Origin: Owenia fusiformis
Lineage: Eukaryota > Annelida > Polychaeta > Sabellida > Oweniidae
Direction: 5' to 3'
Assembly (NCBI GenBank): GCA_903813345.2
Contig: CAIIXF020000007.1
Location: forward strand, 22,307,564 to 22,371,563
Length of the DNA stretch: 64,000 nucleotides
Shown: positions 48,101 to 59,896 of the stretch, piece after piece
Layout of the letters: every line of letters begins with the position of its first letter
Numbering within the stretch: position 1 is the stretch's first letter
The notes under the pieces: generated by a model
Databases searched by the model: none
Told to the model about the DNA's origin: nothing
Seen by the model: the letters and a program-made list of their open reading frames with translations, nothing else
Translations under genes and position numbers: made by a program

Positions 48101-50995
48101 AGTGTTTCGTCTTCTTCTGTTGTCACTTCTATTGCCATTGTAGAGTGCTTTTATAGACTCATACAGTTTAACTCACAGCTTCAAAAAAGTTATTCAGTTG
48201 AGAAAATGCCTTTATGGATTAACATTGGGCAATAGGTGTTTTCCAGGGGTGTATACTAGACTGATTTAAACAGTCATATGCCTTTTAGATGTCTATAAAA
48301 CACATGCAACATGTGGCAATTACATTGGATTCATTCAATAACCAATAATATCTGTGATTATTCACTATGTAACTACTGTACTATCTTGTACTATTTCTAG
48401 ATCAATTTCGTAGACATATTGGCATGCAATCAAATCCAGGAATATTGTATAGCAAATGTATGAATGGAATATGCGGTGCTGTCTAATGAATTCAATTATG
48501 GCTCTAGATTATTGATACATACTACATATTTGCATTAGAAGATTTGTGATGATATATATAGTGTATTGTGTCTTGTATTTGCATTAAGAGTATAGATACA
48601 ATAACGGATGGATATATTGTTTATTATATGATGTGAAAAGCACTTTAACAACGACTCATATCTATGTTATTTGAAAGAGGATGAAATCATTCAGCAATAT
48701 TTTTAGTATTCAGATTCTGGAAATGTCACGAGAGTCTTGATCTTATATTGAAGATAGAAAGGACTTGAGATGAATTAGCAATGATTTAAATGGTATGTTA
48801 TGAACTATAGACATTTGATAGTATAAACATACAAAAATGTCAGGAACTTCATTGAATTTTTAGTGAGAAATTATGATGAAAAGCATGGCATATCAGGAGA
48901 TTTCTAAGGGAATTGTCAATGTTTACTGATTGGCTAGAGAAGGCCTTGACCTCTGCATGACCCCTATGGTGTATGAAGTAAATCGTAGGAGGTGAGAGTG
49001 ATGATACTCTCATATATTGGATATAATGCCATCATTCACTAGCATATTGCAGTAAAACAACATCAATACCTTAATGGATATATTATTTTCATAAAAGGTA
49101 AGAAAGTTTATTTGATTTGGTTAAACTGTTGTGTATATATCAGTGTATTTTGCTTAGCTACCGGAGGTAATGTTATGCATTTTTGCTACTTAGACATTTC
49201 TATGCATATATAGTGGCCTCATATGTATGTGTATGCACAGATAGTTAGCAGGGACTGTATACTTTGATATAATCAACTGATATTATAAGTGTGATTATTT
49301 AAATCATTTCTTCGTTCATCTATCATCTCAGAGTTTTGTTATAAGGTGAACTAAGCTATAAGGTCGGGGGAATATATTTTCGTCACATTATGACTGTCAT
49401 CTGTCTTTAAATTTTTTTTAAACATTTTTTACAAATAAAGTGAAGAAAAATACAATAAGTAGGGGACGAGACATGGTGGAAAATAAAATGGATTAAAAAG
49501 AATGGAAAGGATTGATTGGGGCCATACCTAGACAAAGATATAGGGGAGCTAGGTAAATGACAAGGGAGTAGCATTGAGCTATTATTATACCATACTATAG
49601 TACCAGTATATAACAGCATTAGACATTGCCTTATTCCCCTCCCTTGTTAACAAGGGAAGGAGACCTAATATTCTGGGAAGGGAAACAGGTATTGACCCTT
49701 ATATAAAATAAGGAGACAGAAATGATGCCTTGGGGCTAGCTTCCATCTTAATCCATGAACTTCAAGGTATTTCATATGATTAGAAGAAATATATATTGAG
49801 AGTGTACCTGTATATTTGGAACAGAATAGCTAGCTTTGCCTTCACAGTGTGTTCAGAATGAATAGTGAGAATTAAGCTCAACCAGAATGACAATTTTGAG
49901 TATTTTTTATCAAAAATTGCCTATCGGACTCAGGTATATTCTACCTGGACATATAGTCAGGTGTATTGAACTTCAAAGTCATATTTTAACGAGCTTACCT
50001 GAAGCCGCGAGGCATATTGATCGTGTTATATTACCTAAGTCTGCATAAATGTCACTCCATCTGATGTTAACCATGGTTATTCCTAGCAATTTCTTACCCT
50101 GATCAACATTGACTGCTTTCTACACTCTAACTATGGAGATGATTGGAGATAGATTTATTATGCACAGATCTTAATATTCTTAAATGTGGTTTTCATGGGA
50201 GTTCAATGTGATATTAATCTGTGTTGCCTACCGGCAGAAAGGTGAAGTGTTGGCTGACTATAGGCTAGAACAAAGGATTATCTCTTATCAGAGTATAGAC
50301 AAATTATAGCTCTGGCAAAGGGTACTCAGGAGTCTCGTGAGGTTTCATTTGTGTTTTTTCATTCTTGAATAAAACCATGATTTGAGATTTTTCATGATGC
50401 ATATTATCCAACACTGGTGGCTTCCCTTTCCTATTATATGAACTCTCTTTACAGGCATGCACCTGTCTCATTTAGTAGTAGTGATTGATCATTATGATGT
50501 AACTGTAATTAAGTTATATAACATTAAGAAAACATGCGTCAACTTTTGTAAGGGACTGCATCAAAAATAGGGTTGTCATTTTCCACATTTAATTTGAGGG
50601 TTGTTGGTTGGACCTAGTTTTGTTGAGAAAACTACATTTTTCAAGCACTTGAAATATGATTGTGTAAAATGGCGCATAAAAAATGTGAACACCCAAGTTT
50701 TTTCAGCAGTCAGCATCTGTTAAAGGGCCTCCCGTATAGGATGTGGACTGGGGGGTAATGTCTGTGACTATGTGTAATTAGTTTCATGTGGAAAAAGATA
50801 TTGCTTTTTGACCAGCCCCCTCAAGGTGTGATGAGAGGTGGTGTGAAGTCATATAGGATGAGTGATTTCAATTACCTGTTGCACAAGATGATATGCGTAG
50901 TATAGCTTATGTCATGTCCGGAAGTAATTATAAGTGTACATGTAATTACATGTGCCTCATAATCAGGTTGTGACTGTTCTACTTTTTCATTGAGT

Positions 50996-51055
50996 TTGAC
51001 TTCACTTCTTAAAAGAGAGCTTCGTCTGTAGTTTAACTAGAATTCTTCACGCAGG
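50996..51055 (-). repeat. GAAGCTCTCTTTTAAG dispersed element, minus orientation
   Basis: On the + strand it reads TTGACTTCACTTCTTAAAAG, AGAGCTTCGTCTGTAGTTTA and CACGCAGGG. The copy at 54955-55030 has the same order (ACTTCTTAAAAGAGAGCTTC, GTAGTTTATAACTAGACTC, GCGCGCAGGG). About 70 bp, no coding content. Confidence 0.6.
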
Positions 51056-51148
51056 GTAATTTATAGCATGGAGATCCAGACTGTCTGAGCCTAGTATATA
51101 AGTAAACATGAAACTCTCTTTTTCAAAACCAAAATCAAACGCAGAATG

Positions 51149-51543
51149 TACAGTGAAACCTGTCTTAGTGAACACCCCTTCTCAGCACATGTTCTACTGA
51201 CTTCTGTATAAAATCGCCTCTCTGTAGTGAACACCCCTTCTCAGCACATGTTCTACTGACTTCTGTATAAAATCACCTCTCTGTAGTGAACACCCCTTCT
51301 CAGCACATGTTCTACTGACTTCTGTATAAAATCGCCTCTCTGTAGTGAACACCTACCTAGAGTGAACACATCTTTGTGGCTCAATATATGTTCACTGTAC
51401 ATACCTCTCTCTCCCTCTCTCTAGTGATGAACACTTGTCCCTAGTGGATACCCTTATCCTCTCCGTAATGAATACCTACCGAGACTAGAGTGAACACATC
51501 TTTGTGGCTCTATAGGTGTTCATTATGCACAGGTTTTACTGTA
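51149..51543. mobile_element. Element with ACAGTGAAACCTGT ends and 59-bp internal tandem
   Basis: The left end TACAGTGAAACCTGTCTTAG and right end CACAGGTTTTACTGTA are inverted counterparts. Inside are three near-identical 59-bp units starting AGTGAACACCCCTTCTCAGC (51167, 51226, 51285), then further GTGAACAC units. It is the best-preserved member of the family also seen at 11268-11454, and decayed near 62150-62550. No ORF. Confidence 0.65.
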
Positions 51544-53089
51544 TTGGAAAGGATATAAAATGAATGAGGATATAATCCAAGAGCCCTCTTGAGAGACATT
51601 CTGATACTTACCACAACTCTTATAAGTCGTACTTCTTGTTAGAAAGGAGATGTGGCTCATATTATATCATAATGTCTCGGAGACACAATGTCAAACTCTA
51701 ATTGCAGAATTTCTTTCATTTATTTTTAAAGTTTGCCATTTATATTCTTCATGCATAACAATAGTTAACTCTTCATTTGGAATCACAGATTGATATCAAT
51801 TTGACCTTGTAATTTTTTTGATGATTTACAAGATAGATCCACTGTTCAGACATAATGTTGGTGCCATTGACATGAAAATATGCAAGTCACATATGTTCAT
51901 TAGTATAAAATTGACATCCTTCAAATTGATATGAATAATTTAGTTGTGTGTTCAAAGTGTTGATCTCCCATAGAGAGAGTAGATAACGAAGATGGCCCAC
52001 AATGGGTATGTATAAAATGAGATGAAATATACTAGAAATAAATGCATTTTTATTAAAGAATCCCTATCCTTCTGCCCCTGAGGCTAGCCTCGTATATTAT
52101 CTCGGTTTTTAAGAAGCAAAAACAAACCATTAAAAGGGATACTTTCCTCTTAGCATAGAATTTGAACCAGCTTGTTTTTTTGTGAATTGATTGAATCTTG
52201 AGAAACTGATATCCAATCTTCCCCCTCCTACAAGTCTGGCAAAAGGTAGCATATGAATGGCAAGATCCATGCTGGTTTATCAGACCCCCTCTTATATGTC
52301 GATCAAGACAAAGGGGGCCTGGTTATCTCCATGGACAAGACCTAATACACAATATAGTGCCAGTGTTGCTCTCTTATTTTACAAGACAACGGTTAATGTA
52401 TGACAATCAATATCGGCTATCTTACTGTTCCCCCTGATATTACTGGCTCAATGGGGAGTCATTACACATTCTCGTGTGACAACATTAGTGTACGTTCTAT
52501 GAGAATCATACACGTCCCTGTCTAAACTCATTCTAATTTTCTATGTGAAAATGATAATTTTGGGGGTGGGGCTCGCTTGTATCAAGAGTTTATATCTTTG
52601 TCAGTTTCTATATCTTACTGATGGCTGAAGTTTTTTCTGCTCTATAGGAATGTTGTTCTGCAAGAGGTCATTATGGCCCTGTTGACAATATTATAAGAGT
52701 AGATGGTTAGTATCGGCAATGTGTACTTTTAATAGCAGGATGTTGACTATGAATTTAAGGCCAACTGATTGAATGAATTTTTGAAATTTTCACATAGCTT
52801 GTTAATTTTGTCAAATTCAAAGTCCAATGTCACATTTGATAAAATTTGTACAAAAATGATATTATTGTGATAAAGCCATGATGAAAAGCTGATGGGATCA
52901 GAGATGATCTTCCATATATTTGTGATTATATTAAAGATAGTAGATCATCCAGGTGTTTATAAATGTGCTGATTAGTTTATTTGAGGCCATGTAGTTAAGG
53001 AGACACATCAATGTTATCCCATTGTCTCCTGTAGGAGAACTAAAATGAGGGAAATAGCATGTATATTCACCTCATTGTTTATATACAGT

Positions 53090-53190
53090 ATATGTATATC
53101 CAAAATACAATATGTATATCCAAAATGCACTATGTATATCCAAAATGCACTATACAAAATGCACTATGTATATCCAAAATGCACTATGTA
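53090..53190 (+). repeat. Short tandem TGTATATCCAAAATGCACTA
   Basis: Five or so units of TATGTATATCCAAAATGCAC (20 bp), one shortened. The ORFs reading CISKMHYVYPK are repeat translations. Confidence 0.85.
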
Positions 53191-54954
53191 CACCTTGTGT
53201 TTGAGAAAGGGGAGGGACAACAGAAGGGTTTGATGCAAGACTTGCAAATCCATTTGTTCCCTTATTGACTGAATAAAGAAAAGTGAGTTATGTATGTAAA
53301 TGTATGTATGTAAGTTACCCTGATTTACAAACAGCTAGCTATACTACCCTCTGACTATTTTGATGATCTTGCAGTTTTATTACTGATATGATCTTATTTT
53401 TGTGGTATTTGATTTGAAAACTATATTTATTTTGGGTAGCTTTATTAGTCAGTACAAAAACTGGTCTTCCTAGAGGCCCAGTAATAATTTTTTTTTTTTA
53501 CAAATGTACAATTAATTTAAAAACATACAAATAGATGTGTTGAACAATTTAATGTTAATTGCACTTTAGTTATTTCTAAGCAGAATTTGTCATACCATGA
53601 TAGCATGATTATCTTATTTCATACTCTGAGTGAATTTATATATGCTTTAAGTATTATCTTTATTCGAAGAGTGTAGATATAGACATGTTCTTCTCAAGAG
53701 TGCAAAGAGTTGACCATGTAGGCCTTGGGGTGTTAAGAATATGCCAAACAAGAGTCTGACCAGCCTGAATTCTTGGATATTTATAGCTATGTGATTTGTT
53801 AGATAAGAACAAGTATTGGTCTTAGAGTATACAACCCATGATTAAAATGTAAAATTGGTCGTGTCAAAGATTTGATTGAGGTATTATTGTTATTTTTTTT
53901 TTCATTGAGAGTAACTGAGCTTTAAATGAAAAATTGACATGTTTGAGTCATACATGTTAGGTGAGGCTTTAAGGAGTCATTTATGTAAGTTAAGGCTTTA
54001 AGGAGGAAAATCCTGGTAGACTTATAATCATTCTCCATGCTTATATAATATCTTGAGTTTCTGTCTAAATGGAGCTTTACCTTCAGACTGGTAAGACTCT
54101 TTAAGCCAATGGGATACTAAACTCTTAAACCAATTTCAATCGCTCACTGATCTTTCACATTGTAAGAGTTAATGGTTCATACACGCTGATTAAATGCAAC
54201 TTTTTGAATGGACAGTTTACATGTTATATTTGTGAATCAATATATTAATACATTTCAAATATTCATTGTGTATTAAGAATGTTTTGAATCAAGGGGAGTA
54301 TTAAGTACACACACAAATTCGTGAAATCGTCGTATAACCTGCAACGGCTTTTCTTGTGAAAGAAATTTTAGTGTGGTCATATTTTGGATTGTACCATAGA
54401 AAAATCAAAGAATAAAGTAGGAATGAACAAGGATACAGTGATTGAAGGTACATAGTTTATTATAAGGAAATCCAAAACATAAAATGGTTTATTTAGTATT
54501 ACTCAATATTAATAGAGGAAATCATAAATCTAGTTATTCATATTGAAATATGCACATTATGTTCATCGTGAAATACATACACGGATTATATATTTGAACG
54601 TGAAGGTGTGAATGATTTAAAGAAAGAAGCTAAGGTGTCAGTTTACTTTAACTAAGATATTACAGATAAATCTAATAGGATTTGTATGCAGTAGTAGACT
54701 TTAACATTGATATGTGAGAAAGATTGATTTTAAAGTTCATAACTGGAAGGTAGGTGCCTGATTTCTCCAAAATAAAAAGTTAACAAAACATGAAATCGTA
54801 TTTCATGTCAGTACATTTTGTTAGATTACGATGCATGTGTGAGTATGGAACATATTGAAGTCAAACAAAAGATTACTATATACATGTGTAACTGGAAATC
54901 AAACAAACCACCATGTGAATTGTGAAAAATGTTCAGTATCATGATTCAGTATAC

Positions 54955-55030
54955 CCTTTGCATTTGTTAGACTTAACTTCTTAAAAGAGAGCTTCGTCTT
55001 CGGTAGTTTATAACTAGACTCTGCGCGCAG
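54955..55030 (-). repeat. GAAGCTCTCTTTTAAG dispersed element, minus orientation (second copy)
   Basis: Same order of motifs as 50996-51055, ending ACTCTGCGCGCAGGG, which carries a GCGCGC core. It differs by scattered substitutions, consistent with an older dispersed family. Confidence 0.6.
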
Positions 55031-56942
55031 GGTAGATTCAGTATGTTCAGGCCAAAAAATTTCAATGAAGTGTTCAGTTTACCTGGTTTTGTTATACACA
55101 AATTGAAAAATATTGTTTTTCACTCTAGAAGCTAGTTATATTTTCATATGAAATGACATGGTTTGTCAACAAATAGACACTGCCATGTTAATGTTTACAC
55201 AAATTCAGATTCAACCTGCTGTGATTAGCTGTTGAATTATAAAACCTAACTGTTAATACAGGTTGATATTAAATCATTGTTTCTTATTTAGATTTTACAA
55301 ATACTGTATAGTATGCTTTAACATCGATTAATTTAGTTTTTTTGCCAAAATTGTTTGGTGCTTTGGCATCATTGGGTAAAGGAATTTCATTTTAAATATG
55401 TTCATTGAAGTATATTTTTTATATCTTTTCATTATTGCCAAAAAATATCACAGTTATTCCTTTCCTCTTAAATACTTTTATTTTATTATTTTATTAAAAT
55501 GAATCAAAATCAATGAATTTTTCAGTGTGTTACAGTTTTGTGTGTTTACTTTATGTCTGAACAATATCTATTTTCTCACTTTTTAATTCTGTAGTTATTT
55601 GAATAGTGAACCGCCATATATTTCATTGGCTGGAGACTTTACAAATGTTTATTTCAATTTTAAACTAAGGGTAAGGTCACTCCAGTCCATTACTACAATA
55701 AAAAAACACAAATAAAAAACTCAGACACTTTCTGAATAAATATTTAAGTTCAATTACTGACCATAAGGTTTAGACCTAAGTAAGTACTGTAAACATATTA
55801 GAAATAATTTGGGTGTAAATATTCAATATAACGTGAAAGTTCATTAAATTATTTAAGTCATTATTGGATTGAAAAAGGATTTAATATACTGTGAACTAGC
55901 ATCACTTAAAGAAATTAGAATCTACATCGGAAAATATCAAAGGTAAAGAGTTCAGTGAATGCCCAGTATATACCTTAGGTTATATACTTAGACTTTAATA
56001 GAAAAACAGAAATAACAAATTACTTGGGTACAGGGAATCCTATGTTGAGTGAGCACTTGGGATTTTGGGATATATTTCATTGACTCTCTGATTTCTTAGT
56101 TCACTTATTGGGCAATTCAGTGTATAATTTATGCATGTATTTTGGTATAAGTACTCTATTATCGTCCACTTGAATTCCTTAGAAATTCAATCTTTTTCTG
56201 TTTTTTCGTTAAGACGTTGTCATTCCTCGATATTTCTTGAACTTTCTGAAGCAGGGTGGGTACTCATTAGGGGGTGGGCACTAAACCCCTCGATTACGGT
56301 AGTTGAAAATACAGCATGACAAAATGTAAAGATATCAGTGTTTTGTCTCATCAGAACAATACCACCAACTCACTCAAGCTCACAGTATAATTAGGGCTGT
56401 GGAAACTGGTAGGTGTAAACTAAAGAATACTTAGAAGCCAACAGAGATGTAAAGTGTAACAGTATATGTAGTACGAAGTGTTCACTGATGCAGGTTTTAC
56501 TGTATATCCAATTAATAATAACGTGCAAGTATTTTGTTTACTAACTTAAAAACCAGGAAGCCAGGTAAATAAATTAGGGTCATAGATACAAGTATAAGGA
56601 CATGATAGAATTAAATTGTTGACATGTGTGAATACATGTAGCTTGATTTCTTATTAGTACAATATAAACCATTATTTCTATTCTTTATTAGCTGTTTTTG
56701 AGGCTTTGGGAATCTTCTATATTTTTGTATGTAGACATTATTTGATCGAAGTGAATATTTAATACCATACATTGAATTTTTACCACTTTACGATCCCACG
56801 AGAAAATATCTAGCGATCCAATATGAATATCTATATTTCTCATATACCTGTAATTGTTTATAGATAGGTATATGTCTATAGTCCTACATCAAACCCATCT
56901 ATAACCCTTAGATCTACCAAGGTAGTATGATATAATGAAGGA

Positions 56943-57187
56943 TAGTCTTGCATCAATACCCTGTATGTACCCTCTCCCCATTTCCCCCCTCTCTCACAAC
57001 CCTGGAAGAAAGGGGGTACAGGCTATTCAATGCAAGACTAATAGAGGGATTAGAGGCTCTACGCAAGACTAGACATCACCCTCTCCCCATTTCCCCCCTC
57101 TCTCACAACCCTGGAAGAAAGGGGGGTACAGGCTATTCAATACAAGACTAATATAGGGATTAGAGGCTCTACGTAAGACTAGACATC
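56943..57187. mobile_element. TAGTCTTGCAT element followed by a 109-bp partial tandem copy
   Basis: An element with perfect TAGTCTTGCAT/ATGCAAGACTA ends spans 56943-57040. A 109-bp unit starting ACCCTCTCCCCATTTCCCCC (56969 and 57078) is duplicated in tandem, so the right half occurs twice. C-rich (CCCTCTCCCCATTTCCCCCC) and GGAAGAAAGGGGG segments form the inner arms. The 67-codon ORF here is a translation of the repeat. Confidence 0.8.
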
Positions 57188-58045
57188 ACACGTTTTACTG
57201 TAGTCAGATGTAGGAGGACAGCCCCAATCATTCAAGGAAGGATATGGCTGTCAGCTGGAACCAGCTTCCCTTGTCAAATATAACCATATTTCTATATCAG
57301 AACATTCACTCCTTTTTCAATATGAAGTTTATTTTTAATTCAATAAGATGAACATTTGAGATATTCCCGTTATATAATTAGTTAACCAAATATTCGCTTG
57401 GAAGTATTTTTTGAGAGCAAGAGTATGGAAATATGAGAGTATGTCTTTACTTTAAAATAATTCTACAAGGGCTTGTCAAAATAACTAAGAAAGAATTGTT
57501 TTTTAGATTTTTTATCTTCCAACCAGACATTGTTATTGTTAACTCAAGGATACAAACGGCAGATTCTCTAGCAGGTACGATACTAACCTGAAGGTTGATA
57601 TCTACTTCCTTCCGAAGAAATTTGAGATTATTGTTATGTGATAAATAGCCATGTATTCCTTTAAATATGCCGTAGAGGTAAATGTTTGCTTCAGAATGCA
57701 GTATAGGTGATTTGGTTCAGAGGTAGACCAGGTATAAGAATATTTAGGAAAGTTAAAAAAAAGTACCTGGTTCAGATTCATAATGAATCAAGGATTGAAA
57801 CATTGGATGGATAATAATGGATATGTGTTAAGGGTCAACAGCTTGTGGATATAAGATCTTGGCCTAGGGAGACCAAAAGGCTTGCTCGAAGAACCAGTAA
57901 AGTACAGACTGACTCTGATGTTGTAATTTTTTATGTGGAGATGTATAGAGTCTTTCTGGATAATTTAGAATATTGAGTAGACTTGAATTGAAAATTGAGA
58001 TTAAAAAGATGCTGAACACTTTTTAATCTAAAAAATGTTCACCGA

Positions 58046-58108
58046 AGGTCATCAGTGAGTCTTAAGAATAAATAATTTAAATATATTATTATAGGCCTGA
58101 GGGATTAT
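58046..58108 (+). repeat. 63-bp direct repeat, copy 1
   Basis: It begins AGGTCATCAGTGAGTCTTAA and ends ATAGGCCTGAGGGATTAT. It is identical over 63 bp to 59834-59896 (offset 1788). It lies 15 bp upstream of the element with 20-bp inverted ends. Confidence 0.93.
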
Positions 58109-58123
58109 CTATAGCTATTCTGT

Positions 58124-59648
58124 ATTCACCTTTCCCCAAAGTCAGCTCATGAATATTATAATTAGCAAATCTGAAATCTCTGACGTCAGAGTAGGGCAGT
58201 TTTTCGCGGGAAAATCTTAACACATTAGAAGTCAATGTAAATCGTGACGGAAAAAGGTTAATTTTATTGTCAAATTATGTTGAGTAGTAATAATATTTAT
58301 GATAAATGTCATGGAATTTAATTACTTATACTCACTTCTATATTCCCCCTTCTTTATATTGTTCTGGGGAATCAAATGAATAGAAAAATATTAATGTGAA
58401 GAGTCCAATATTTCCTGTACATTTTTAAATTACGCCGACTGTACAAAACCCCATGTTTAGTTCTTGACTGTCAAAATGTCAACATCCCATGGTAATCTTA
58501 AGTTCGTGTGATATTTTCTCATGGGGTGAAGAAGGGGATACCGCTTAACCTTGAAGAAAAAGTATTCGACTCTCAAATCTGAGCCAACGGTGCGTTAGTT
58601 TCACTGCGTTCAGGCACCTATTATACCGAGTCATGACAATGTTACTTTTATATCTGCCAAAGAATTTGACAATGGTTACATGAGTGATGACTAATTTCAT
58701 TGAACAATGTTAAAGCCGGGAATGTATGCTTTGAGACAATGCACCAGAGTTGCTTGTTTTACCCACGATCGTCTATTTGAAGAGATTTATCTCTTGAAAA
58801 GCCCATGGGCGTTTTTATCAATATCGATCTTTTTAGAGAATTTTCAGGATATTTTTGGACGTAGACCTACAAGAAACTCCGGCAATTCAAGCCCGTATTC
58901 AGGATTTACCTGGGGGAGCGGTTTTACCAAGGGGGAGCTTTTTTACAGTGTTGGCAAAAAAATCATACGAAAAGTGCTCAGAATTCAGTATGATGAAAAA
59001 GTGCATGATTTTGAAAGAATTTCTGGCCAGGGGGAGGGGGAGCGGCCGCTCCTTCCGCTCACCCCCCACCCCTTGACTACGGGCCTGTAATTAAGCTTTG
59101 AATTGCAATTAAAATGCAAACTACTACAATATGATGCATATTAGTTACTTCAATATATAAATTGACCATGACCAATCGCAAATTATTTGGGCAACCCGAT
59201 GAGAAAAATGCAAGTTGACTCTGACATTTAAAACTGTTCTTCATATATTTTTTATTACTAACATAATGAACTATTTAATTGAAAAATCATGATGAATGTA
59301 ATATATTCCTAATCCATACAGTCGTATTGTTTGAATGATTGTCAATCTTTGGTTTGCGTAGTTGGATTCACTTTGTTAAAAGATGAGCAATCGTATCACA
59401 ATTATTTCTATGGTTTGATATACCGGATGGTGTATTTAAGACACAGCTGAAGACAAAATAGTCAGAAAAATATGTTTCACTTAGTTTTGTTATCATTTTA
59501 TAATGAGATATATTTCACTCATTCGGCGATCGAAATTGTAATTAAAGTTTTGGCGCGAAATGTGCCCTGCTTTGACGTCATTGATTTTCATCGACCAATC
59601 AGCGAAGCGGTCAAATGAGTACACTTTGGACTTTGGGGAAAGGTGAAT
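58124..59648. mobile_element. 1.5-kb DNA element with perfect 20-bp terminal inverted repeats
   Basis: ATTCACCTTTCCCCAAAGTC at 58124-58143 is exactly the inverse of 59629-59648. Beyond the perfect part, diverged inverted similarity continues (TGACGTCAGAGTAGGGCA against TGACGTCAAAGCAGGGCA, then TTTCGCG), giving ends of about 100 bp. No transposase is recognisable, so it is non-autonomous. A 127-codon ORF (58707-59090) has no known homologue and overlaps a separate nested repeat at about 58876-59092 with TTCAAGCCCGTATTC / CTACGGGCCTGTAATT ends. No obvious target-site duplication was seen. Confidence 0.75.
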
Positions 59649-59833
59649 TGGAGAGCATCATACATAGAAGGTAGATATGAACTTTGTAGAACCAAGGAAA
59701 CTATAGTATTGCATAAAGTCCCTGGATTCTACCATGGACATCATCTCCAAAGAGTAATTGAGGTGTGAGGTCACAAGGGCTCGAAGCAAGACTAAAAAAA
59801 TGGTATTAAAATCTATGTTTTCTTGATATCTTG

Positions 59834-59896
59834 AGGTCATCAGTGAGTCTTAAGAATAAATAATTTAAATATATTATTATAGGCCTGAGGGATTAT
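59834..59896 (+). repeat. 63-bp direct repeat, copy 2
   Basis: Identical to 58046-58108. It lies about 185 bp beyond the right end of the inverted-repeat element, so the pair brackets the element asymmetrically. Confidence 0.93.

Noticed and set aside
51612-51660. Minus-strand ATG ORF MSHISFLTRSTTYKSC ending G|GTAAGTATC
   Set aside because: Good donor, but no partner exon or minus-strand gene context was found.
52649-52707. Segment after CTCTATAG reading ECCSARGHYGPVDN or NVVLQEVIMALL
   Set aside because: The frame compatible with PDZ exon 3 reaches a stop before any donor.
57507-57574. 68-nt segment after TTTTTTAG, in phase with PDZ exon 3, ending at G|GTACGA
   Set aside because: It stays open (FFIFQPDIVIVNSRIQ) but bears no resemblance to the family's PDZ end. 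Chance acceptors of this quality are common here.
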